A model generated the notes under the pieces. It was not told where the DNA came from. It did no database searches and worked only from the letters and a program-made list of their open reading frames with translations. The translations under genes and the position numbers were made by a program. From Fulvivirga imtechensis AK7 (GTDB lineage Bacteria > Bacteroidota > Bacteroidia > Cytophagales > Cyclobacteriaceae), in the NCBI RefSeq assembly GCF_000331535.1, contig NZ_AMZN01000028.1, forward strand, positions 35,453-99,452: DNA of 64,000 nucleotides. The letters run 5' to 3'. Every line of letters begins with the position of its first letter. The stretch's first letter is position 1. Below are positions 9,301-21,300 of the stretch, piece by piece.

Positions 9301-12300
9301 GAAGTGGATGCCGAAACTACCAGAGATCATCATGAGCACGTTGATGATATTGAAAATCAGCTTATCGAAATTTGGGCAGAAATACTGGATCGGAAGCCTG
9401 AAGCCATCGGCATACGCCAAAAATTCTTCGATATTGGCGGGAACTCTATCAATGCGATCACATTAGCAGCCCATATTGAGGAGAAGACACAGTGTAAATT
9501 TTCCCCTATAGATCTGTTCAAGTATGGTACTATCCGTGGTATCAGTCAATACATCAAAGAAAATACTATTATCAGGCCGGAAAGTTCAGTTTCGGAGGAG
9601 TTATCCACTACATTGAGCTCTCAGAAGCGGATAAAAACAAAACCTGATACAGAATATCCGGAATATTATGACGATAGCCTGGCGATTGTCGGAATTTCCT
9701 GTCATTTCCCCGATGCGGAAGATCACTGGCAATTCTGGAAAAATCTTGTGGAGCGCAAGGAGAGTATAAACCTGCTTTCCAAAGAAGAAGCGGCCAGGCT
9801 AAATGTAGCGCCCGAAATACTGAATGATCCAGGATACGTACCCTTGAAGCCCTGGATGGAAGGCAAAGAGTTTTTTGATCCAGAATTTTTCCAGATATCG
9901 TCAGGTAATGCTGCGCTGATGGATCCGCAATTCCGCCAGTTGTTGCAGCATTCGTGGAGGGCTGTTGAAGATGCCGGGTATCGCTGCGAAGAGATTGAAA
10001 ACACGAGCGTTTTCATGTCTGCCAGTAATAACTTCTATCAGTCATTAGCCGAAAAGATACAGGCTGAAGGGCATGTCATGGAAGATTCCTCAGAGTTTGT
10101 TTCGTGGGTATTGGCGCAGGGAGGAACAATCCCAACCATGATATCCTATCAACTTGGGCTTCGCGGACCGAGTGCTTTTGTACACTCCAATTGCTCATCG
10201 TCCATGACCGGACTGTACTACGCTTTCCAGAGCTTACAGTCGAAAGATGTTGATTACGCACTGGTAGGTGCGGCCACACTTTCCGCCTCGTTAGGCCTCG
10301 GGTATCTTCAGATGCCGGGAATGAATTTCTCCAGTGACGGCCATTGCAGAGCCTTTGATGCTAAAGCAGATGGGATGGTTGATGGAGAAGGTGTGGGTGT
10401 TATTTTGGTTAAACGTGCCGCAGATGCTATCAAAGACGGTGATCATATCTACAGTTTGATTCGGGGTATCAGTGTCAATAATGATGGTTCTGACAAAGTA
10501 GGCTTTTATGCGCCAGGTGTATCCGGGCAAACTGCTGTTATCCGCAACACCCTGGAGAAAACCGGTATTAATCCCGAATCTATTAGCTATGTAGAAGCAC
10601 ATGGTACAGGAACAGCCCTGGGTGATCCTATTGAAGTACGATCCATCAGTGAAGCTTATGAGAAGTATACAAACAAGAAGCAATTCTGTGCTATAGGGTC
10701 GGTGAAGCCTAATATCGGGCACCTCGATACCGCTGCCGGCCTGGCGGGAACTATCAAGCTGGCGATGAGCCTTTACCATAAGAAGTTCCCTTCCATCATC
10801 AACTATACGAGCCCAAATCCCCAGATTGATTTTGAAAACTCACCTTTTTATGTTTCAGATCAGGAAGAATCGTGGGCGGAAGCACAGTATCCGAAAAGGG
10901 CTGCTATCAGTTCGTTTGGTATTGGCGGCACAAATGCCCATGCCATTCTGGAGGAGTATTCACGCTCTGAAGCCTCTTTTACTTCTCCGGATGCACTATT
11001 TGTAGTACCATTGTCTGCACAGAAAGAAGATATACTGAAGGAATATGCTCAAAAGCTGCTTCTGTTTTTGGAGAGCAGGGAGCAAAGCCAAATCAATCTT
11101 TCTGAGATCGCCTATACCCTCCAGACAGGGAGAAAGGAGATGGCCCACCGGGTTGTTTTTGTTGTTAAAGACCTTTCAGAACTGCTTAACGAGCTGCAGG
11201 CTTTTATCGAAAACAAAAAGTCAGACGGTTATTTCCGTGGAGACGTAAGCACCGGTAAAAAACCAGTTGAATCACTGGAAGACGATGAAGATTACCAGGA
11301 GCTGATCAGGCATTGGTTTGTTAAAAAGAAGGTTAGAAGGTTGGCTCAGCTATGGGCTTCCGGCACCAGCCTGGATTGGAAATTACTCTATGATCAGAAG
11401 TTTCCGTTGCGCATGAGCCTACCGGCATATCCGTTTGCCAAAGTCCGTTGCTGGATCGATACCACATCATCAAAATCACTGGCAACATCACGTGGCAGTT
11501 CGGGTGCCATGCTTCATCCATTGCTACACACCAATACCTCGGATTTTAGTAGCCAAAGCTATGGTTCCGTGTTTAGTGGTAAAGAATTTTTCCTGGCAGA
11601 TCACCGGATAAACGGACAGAAAGTGCTACCGGCAGTTGCCTACCTGGAGATGGCTTGTGCTGCTGTGATGAAGGCTACCTCGGGGCAGTTCGAACCATCT
11701 ATGCTTGAACTGGGCAATATCGTCTGGGTAAAGCCGATTATAGTAAACAATGAAACGCAAACGCATATCAATCTATCGGTCAGTGATCAGGGGCAAATAG
11801 CTTATGAGATAGGCAGCACCGATGGAATGCAGCAGGTGGTACACTGTGAAGGCAATGCTGAGTTTACGGACCGTCCCGTCCCTGAAATGTTGGATATCGC
11901 CCGGTTAAGGGAGCAAATGGATCATACCAGCATGGATGCAGCACAGGTGTATGCTATGTTTGATAAAACAGATGCTTCTTACGGCCCTGCCCATCAGAGC
12001 TTAGAAAATGTTTGGATAGGAGAGGAGCAGGTGCTGGCGCAATTGACGCTTCCCGCTGTTGTAAGGAATACGCTTGATGAATATGTTATGCACCCGAGCC
12101 TGATGGACGGTGCATTACAGGCTAGTAATATTTTGTTTGACTACCTGAACCAAAATGTAGCGCAGGATGTCCTACCTTTTGCCTTGAGGTCACTGCGCAT
12201 CGGGTCGAGGTGTACCGAAGAAGTATTTGTCTGGGTGAGGTTGGCGAAGGACAGTAAACCGGAAGACAGGCTCATAAAACTGGATATCGACCTGTGCGAT

Positions 12301-15300
12301 CCGGAAGGAAATAGCTGTGTGCAAATGCATGGCTTTTCTTTCAGAATGATATCGAAGGGCCAGCGTGGTTTGCAGGACACAGACAACCGGATGAGCATGC
12401 ACCTGGCGGCTCCGGTCTGGCAACCGCAACCGGTCATTCCTTCTCGTGAAGGTAATAATACGCGATTAGAACAACACCATGTTATCCTCTGTGAGGTGCC
12501 AGGGATTGAGATTAAGCAGATCGGGAATTTACTGCCCGGCAGGCAGTGTCAGCAAATAGAACAGAAGGCCGGAAATATTGCAGAACGTTTTGAAGAAGCT
12601 GCGCTGCAGTGTTTTGAGAAGATCCAAACGATTCTCAAAAGCAAACTCAAACGCAAAGTACTCGTCCAACTGGTCTTCACCAATGAGCCGGAGCAAACGG
12701 TATTTGCAGGGTTGTCCGGCCTGTTGAGGACAGCCTCCATGGAAAACCCGAACTTCATCGGACAGGTTATTCTGATCGATAGGCAGACCACTGCTGAGCA
12801 GTTAGCTCAGTTGGCGTTGGACAATTGCGAGGCAACGGAAGAGTCGTTGGTAAAATATGCCGGGGGCAAGAGGCACGTCCTGCAGTGGGAAGCAGTTGAA
12901 CCAACTCAGGCCCTGCCTAAAATTCCATTTAATGACAAAGGCGTCTACCTGATAACCGGAGGGTTAGGTGGGCTTGGCGTTCTGTTTACCCGGGAGATCC
13001 TTAAGCAGACTAAGAATGGGCGGATCATCCTGACAGGGAGATCGGAATTAACCGGTGAGAAGAAGAAAATACTGGATACACTGACTCGAAATACTACAGT
13101 AGAGTATCGTCAGGTCGATATCGGAGATCAGGAGCAGGTCAACGGGCTCATTGCTGATATCATCAACAAACACAAGCAACTGAATGGCATTTTCCACAGC
13201 GCGGGAATAATCTCCGATAGCTTTATCCTGAAGAAAACCACTACTGAGTTTGGAGAGGTACTGGCGCCAAAAGTAAGGGGTACCCTGAATCTGGATCATG
13301 CCTGCAGCGATGTAGACCTGGATTTCATGGTTTTGTTCTCGTCTGATTCTGCATTTGGCAGTGTTGGTCAGGCTGATTATGCAGCAGCCAACGGCTTCAT
13401 GGATCATTTTGCCTCTTATCGCAACCTGCAGGTGTCTGAAGGGCATCGGCAAGGACGGACTTTATCCATCAACTGGCCGCTATGGCAGGATGGTGGAATG
13501 AAGCTTGATCAGACGATACTGGAAATGCAGCAGCAAACTACGGGTATGCGGCCTATGCCGACAGCAACCGGTATACTGGCATTTTATCAGTGCCTGGAAT
13601 CAGGATATGATCAGCTTTCAGTTACTGTAAAGGACCTGTATCAACAACAGGATGAATCGGTATCTGACAGCATTTCAGATCGACCAGTGCAGACCCCGGT
13701 TGAACAGGCGGAAACCGTGTCAGAAGAGTCTTTTGTTGCTCACAATCAGAGTATTAAAGTAGATGGTGGCAACCTTTTTGAACTGACGCAGGAATTCTTG
13801 AAAAAGCAATTCTCCGAATTGTTTAAGCTACCGGCGCATCAGATAGATCCACAGGCATCGTTGGAAAACTATGGAATAGATTCTATCCTGACGATCAATA
13901 TTACCAACCAGTTGGAAAAGACCTTTGGCGCTTTGTCAAAAACACTTTTGTTTGAATATCATACGATCCAAGAACTAACGGAATACTTCTTAGAGGAGTT
14001 TGAGGAGAAGTTGACCAGCTTGTTTGCCGGTTCTTCAGAAAAGAATCCAAAGAAAACTGTAGAGCAAAAACCGGAACAAAATCCGGAGCCGAAGGCAGTG
14101 GTCGAAGCAAAAGCCGCGCAACCCGATGCCAGAAGGTTTTACCATCGTGGTCTTGCCAATATTTCAACAAACTCTAACAATCGAACCCGAAAGGCAGATC
14201 AGAAAGAAGAGCTTATTGCTATTGTAGGACTGAGTGGTCGCTATCCGGAATCCCTTAATATTGAAGAATACTGGAATAACCTGCGCAATGGCAAGGACTG
14301 TATTGTAGAAATACCGGAAGATCGTTGGGACTGGAAAGAATATTTTTCCGATGACAAAACAAAAGACGGTGTTCATTACAGTAAGTATGGAGGCTTTATT
14401 GCCGGTGTAGATGAATTTGATCCGAGGTTCTTCAACATTTCACCAAAAGAAGCAGAGATCCTTGATCCTCAGGAGCGCCTGTTTTTGCAGCATGCATGGA
14501 TGGCTATTGAAGATGCCGGTTACACGCGGGCTTCGTTGCAAATACCGCATGGGCGTAATCTTCCGGGACAGGTAGGTGTTTATGTGGGCGTAATGTACAG
14601 TGAATACCAGCTTTTCGGAGCTGAAATAAGTCAGCAAGGTAAGCGAATGGGATTTGCCAACAGCATGGCTGATGTCTCTAACCGTGTCTCTTTTGTTTTA
14701 AATGTACACGGGCCCAGCTTCACGGTTGATACCATGTGTTCTTCATCACTGACCACCATTCATCTGGCTTGCCAGGACCTGAAGAGTGGTCGCACTGATA
14801 TGGCTATTGCAGGGGGTGTCAATGTGAGCGTTCATCCCAATAAATATCTACTGCTGAGCTCCGGGCAATACATTTCCACTACTGGTCACTGCCATAGCTT
14901 CGGAGTAGGCGGTGATGGCTACATCCCCGGAGAAGGCGTGGGGGCAGTAGTTCTTAAAAGGCTTTCGGATGCCGAGAAAAGCGGTGATCATATTTATGGC
15001 CTGATCAGAGGCAGCGGTCTTAATCATGGAGGGAAGCCCAGTGGTTACACAGTACCAAACCCTCAGGCGCAGTCTGCTTTGATCAGCCAGGTGCTGGAGG
15101 AATCAAACACTGATCCTCGCCATATCAGCTATGTAGAAGCTCATGGTACCGGCACGCCATTAGGAGACCCGATTGAGATCAATGCACTTACAAAGGCTTT
15201 CAATCAAAAACATCAGGGCTCGTCATCTGAAAGTGACGACCGGGGAATTTGCCTGATCGGTTCTGTCAAATCAAATATTGGCCACTGCGAATCTGCGGCT

Positions 15301-18300
15301 GGTGTAGCAGGACTGACCAAGATACTGCTGCAGATGAAGCATCAGCAGATTGTTCCATCATTGCACTCCCGGGAACTAAACCCGAATATAGATTTCGCCA
15401 AAACTCCTTTTGTTGTTAATCAGAAGCTTACTGACTGGGAGCAGCCGGTGCTGGATGGTAAGAAATTGCCCCGTATCGCAGGAATATCCTCTTTTGGTGC
15501 AGGTGGGTCAAACGCCCATATCATTCTGGAAGAATATGCTCCGGAAGTCGAACCTGTCGAAGAAAACAAAACGGTGGTTGTTCCACTCTCAGCGAGAACA
15601 CCGGAACAACTCAAACAAAAAGTACATGACCTGATCCATTTTATTCGCCATGAGCAAAAGCCTGTGAATTTGGTTTCTCTGGCATATACATTACAGGTAG
15701 GTCGTGAAGCAATGGAAGAGCGGCTTGGCTTTATCGTCAATGCTGTCGACCAGTTGTTGGAGTTACTTGAAGCTTATGCCAAAGCCCAGCAATCAGGTGG
15801 AAAATCACACATCGATGGTGTTTACCAGGGACAGGTGAAGCGTAACAAAGAAACCATGCTCATCTTCAGCCATGACGATGACATGAAGGAAACCATTGAC
15901 AAATGGATTACGCGTAACAAACTGGAAAAACTTCTTGACCTGTGGGTGAAAGGACTGGACCTCGACTGGCTGAAACTTTATGGCGATGCCAGGCCAAAAC
16001 GTATGAGCCTGCCCACCTATCCATTTGCCAGAGAGCGATACTGGTGGAATGATGCCGTTGAAGACGGGAAGTTGACACTAAAACAGTGGATTAATAAGCA
16101 AAATGCCGCTAAGGTGATTCACCCGATGCTGCATGTGAATACCTCCAATCTGGGTCAGCAAAGCTATAGTACAACGTTCACGGGTGAAGAGGTTTACCTG
16201 AAAGAGTACGGTGGCAGCGAACAAAAAGTACTGCCGGCAACGGCCTACCTGGAAATGGCCAGGGCTGCAATAGAACATGCTCTGCCACAAAAAAGTGAGT
16301 CCGGTACCGTGGTGTTGCGTGATGTCGTTTTGGCGCAGCCGGTTATGGTAGGTAAAAACAGGCAAGTCAGTCTGTCGCTGTTTCCACAAGACAGTAAGCA
16401 CATAGATTTTGAGGTTCACAGCGATGATGCAGGTGAAGACATCGTGCATTGCCAGGGACATGCGGTCATTACTGAGCAACCGGCAGTAACCAACCTGGAT
16501 ATCGCACAGATTGAAGTTCAGACAGGCCCCGGTCAATTGTTAACCGAGGTCAGTGTGCCCGGAGCTGGCAGCCATAATCTGAACGGTTATATGCTCCATC
16601 CGGGTATATTGAACAGTGCATTAGAAGCCGCACACCATCTGGTTCCCGGTTCTGCAGGAGCCATACCATTTCCTCATGGAGTGGAGTCTGTTCATATCCT
16701 TTCCCCTTACAAGGAGAAAATGCTCGCATGGGTGCGATACGCAGAAATAATGCAGCCCGCAGATGCTGATATCAAGCTTGATATTGACCTGTGTGACGAG
16801 CAGGGCCATATCAGCGTGCAGATACGCGGCCTGTCTTATCTTCAGGCTTCGATGGCTTCGCCCGAACCTGTTTCTCAACAGGTGCAGTCGTCCTCAGGTT
16901 TTATGCCACAGGAGATAGCAATTATTCCAATGGCACATGAGGAAGCCGAAGGCAACTCAACGGGTGACCGTCAGCACATATCTGTCCAAAGCCCCCTGAA
17001 GAAGCCAACAGGTATCATACTGCCTGCACTGGATACCGTATCAGTGGCAGAAAATACCGCACCTTCCGGGAAGATCCGCTTTAAACTTCCTGATGCCGGG
17101 GAAAGCATGTCATTACAGGGTAGCTCATTCATACAACCCGACCTTGTCAGCCTGTTTGAGTATGGTGAAGGAGTGTTTTTGATTCAGCTCGGCAGCGCTG
17201 AGCTATCAAAAGACCTGACCCTGCAGATACTGCAGGCATTGAAAACGGTGAAGCAGATAGAAACTGTCAAGGTACTTTTCATCCGCAGTGGGGAGTCTGA
17301 TTTTCTGTTGGGTGGCAGACAGCATTACAACGATGCTGTTGAGCAGAAACTCTACGAGGCAATCAGCGGATTCCCTTATCCGGTGATCGCGGTAATGCAG
17401 GGAAATGCCGGAGGTGCAGGATTCCTGCTTGGCGCTTTGTGCGATTTTATGGTATGCAATGAAGATGCTACCTACTTCTATACCGATCCGAAGGGTGGAT
17501 TATTTCCTGCAGTTGCAGAAGACCGCTTGTTAAAAGAGCGCTTCGGTGTTGCATATGCATATGATCTCATGTATTTGTCTACAAAAGCTACTGGGAGGGA
17601 GTTAAAGGAAAAGGGCTGGAATTTCCCGGTCATGCCTAAAGATCAAATCGAACAATATGTGCAAAGGCTGGCGCTCAACCTCGCCAGGAAGCCTCAGAAA
17701 TCATTGCGTTTGATCAAGCAACATCTGGCCCGCCATATCGGCAATGTCGTTAACGAACTCGCGGTGGTGAATGCGGTCATTTCGACTGATAAAGCACCGG
17801 CTTCTGCTCATGTAAAAGACAGCATTCCTTCCTTTGAGAATATCACTGTTACAACACATAGCAGTCATATTTTAGGCGTTCGGATAAGTCCTGTTGCAAA
17901 AGGTTATTCAATAGCTGACTGCATAGCAGATCTGACGGATATCTTCAAATGGGTAAAACAATCTTCTCATCACAGATCTGTTGTGCTTGAGAGTGATAAC
18001 GCTGAATTTTTCGAAGGAGCCGGGAAGCAGTTTACGGCAGAAGTAGTTGCGAATTTTTCAGACTTGATCCTGAAGTTGGAAATACCTGTAATTGCCATTT
18101 TAGATACAGATTCGAAAGGCCTTTGGTGGCTTTTAGGCCAGTTTTGTGATGGCTGTGTTTACAGCAAAGCTGCGCATTATTCGGCCATAGACATTATCCC
18201 TAATGCGAAACTGGCCAGTATAGCGGCCATGATCTTTGCATATCGTTTCGGAGATTCTGCCGGCAAAGAAATTTTACTGTCAGGTGCTGATTACACCGGC

Positions 18301-21300
18301 CTTGATTTGAAGCAACGCACCCGAACGTTGGCAGTGGCCGACAAAGATCAGGCATTGGCAACAGCTTTAAAAATAGCTTCATCATGGGCGGAGTGGTCTG
18401 CCTCCGTTTTAGCCGGTTGGAAACAATACAACGCCACCAGCATCCGGGAAAAAATGAGCAATCTGCTTGTATCAAATGATTCGGAACGAGAATTTAATCC
18501 TGTTGCTGAGATGTCTCCGGTTTCACTCCAGTCAGAGGTGATCAGTGCAACAGCAGACCCGGAAGGTATTCTGGTTGTCAGCATGGAGGACCGGGAGGCA
18601 AAAAATATGTTCACTGATGCGCTTACGCAGGGAATCATTGAAGTTTTTGAGCATGTAAAACAAACACCTGCATATAAAGCTGTAGTACTCACGGGATTTG
18701 ATAATTATTTTGCATCAGGCGGAACCAAAGAAGACCTGGTGGCGATCCAGCAGGGAAAAGCCAGGTTTACCGATATCAAATTTTACCATCTGGCCATGGA
18801 GTGTCACGTCCCGGTTATTGCAGCAATGCAGGGGCATGCGATCGGTGCCGGATGGGCCTTCGGTATGTTTGCGGATTTTACTTTCTTCAGCGAGGAAAGT
18901 AAGTACCTGAGCCCCTATATGAACTTTGGTTTTACACCGGGTGCAGGGGCCACGTTTATACTACCTGGAAAAATCGGCAATGATCTCGCAAGAGAAACGC
19001 TACTGGTAGCGCAGGAGATCAGTGGTAGTGAATTGAAAGACAGGGGGTTACAGGCGCCCGTTATGTCGAGAAAACAAGTGGTTCCCGCTGCACTGGCCCT
19101 GGCCAGGCAGATCGCAAAAAACAGCATTGACCGCATAGTTGCCATTAAAAAGCAATTGACAGCGCATCAGCATGATGCCGTGGAGGAGACCTATCAGTTG
19201 GAGCTGGCGATGCACGATGAGACATTTGTCGGACAGTCGGAAACATTGGAGCAGATCAGAAAGTATTTCGGGCAGGACAATGATGAAGCATTGCAGACCG
19301 GTCATTCCGTAGCAGCGGCAGTTGCTAATAATGTACAACCTCCCGCTCCTAAGGCGGGTATGCAAAGCGCAGGCCGTGAAGGCACCATTTCAGAGCTTGC
19401 AGCCGATCTTAAGAATTACCTGGCGCAGGAACTGCACATGCAGGAAGATGAGATTGATGAAGAAGCAGAATTTATCGATCTGGGCCTCGACTCTATCACA
19501 GGAGTGACCTGGGTACGTAAAATCAACGAAAAGTATAACCTTTCGGTTGAGGCTACCAAAATATACAGCTACCCTACACTTATCAGTTTTGTCGAATTTA
19601 TTAAAGATGAGTTATCAAAGCAGGGCGTCTCACTCGATGAAGCACCGGCAGATGATAGTGAGCCAACACCTGATCAACCAGGAAATACTAATGGTCAGGC
19701 AATGGCACTTAGTACAAGTGAACTGCGGGCAGTGCCGACTCCTTCAAATGGAACAGGTGCATTGCTTTCTGTAGGGGAGGAGCTGAGGAAACTCCTGGCG
19801 GAGGAACTGCATATGCAGGAGGATGAAATTGATGATGATGCAGAATTCATAGATCTTGGTCTCGATTCGATCACAGGCGTCACGTGGGTGCGCAAGATCA
19901 ACGAAAAATATAAGATCACCATTGAAGCGACCAAAGTCTACAGCTATCCGACACTTACCGATTTCAGTAAGTTTGTAAAAGGTGAGGCAGAAAAGCATGG
20001 AGCCATAGTTAATGAACAGGTACCCGTAGCAAAAAAATCCGCTTCCGTTGATGCTCCGGTATATACTCCGAAAACGACTCCAAACCAGATGAAAAAAATG
20101 GCTTCAGCGCCACCTGTGTTGAAGAAGCTGACCTCATGGAGGAAGCAATCACATTTGAGGATTAACCCGGGGTCGTCAGCTACTGCACAGGTACAACCTA
20201 TCGCGATCATCGGTATGGCCGGTCAGTTTCCGCAGGCTAAGAATGTGGAGGAGTTTTGGGACAATATTGTACAAGGCAGAAATTGTATCAGTAAAGTCCA
20301 AAGATGGGATCTTGCGACCCATTACCGGGAGGGAGAACCGGTGCCAGGAAAGACCAACTGCGAATGGATGGGATCCCTTGAAGACCACGACCTCTTTGAT
20401 CCGCTATTCTTTAATATTGCTCCGACCGAGGCAGAGACTATGGACCCGCAGCAGCGGCTGTTTTTACAAAGTTGCTGGCACAGTATTGAAAATGCCGGAT
20501 ATGATGCCAGGACTTTGTCCGGAAGCAAATGTGGTGTGTTTGTGGGAGCAGGAGCCGGTGATTATCAATTTTTATCCAGAGAACTGCAAGTATCGGCAAA
20601 AGGATTTACCGGAACCGCAAATTCAATTCTGGCGGCCCGTATCTCCTACTTCTTAAATTTACAAGGTCCATGCCTGACTATTGATACTGCCTGCTCTTCA
20701 TCTCTGGTGGCGATTGCTACAGCTTGCGACAGTTTGATTTCAGGAAACAGCGACCTTGCCCTTGCCGGAGGCGTTTGCGTAATGGCAACGCCTGACCTGC
20801 ACATTAAATCATCGCAATCAGGCATGCTTTCAAAGGATGGCAGGTGCTATACCTTTGACGATAGGGCCAATGGCTTCGTGCCGGGTGAAGGTGTAGGAGT
20901 GGTGATGTTGAAAAGGTTGTCAGATGCGGAAAGAGACCAGGACAGGATTATTGGCGTTCTGGAAGGCTGGGGTGTCAATCAGGATGGAAAAACCAATGGT
21001 ATCACGGCACCGAGCCCGGAGTCGCAAAAACGCCTGATGCAGGATGTATATGATAAATTTAACATAGATCCGGCCAGCATCCAGTTAATTGAAGCCCATG
21101 GTACAGGCACAAAACTTGGAGATCCCATTGAAGTAGCAGCGCTAGTGGAATCATTCAGTAAGTATACCCGGGAAAAAGAATACTGCGCAATAGGATCGGT
21201 TAAAAGCAATATTGGCCATTGCATGGCTGCTGCCGGTGTCGCAGGGGTAATTAAAGCTTCTCTGGCATTGAAAAATAAGCAATTGCCGCCAACAATCAAT

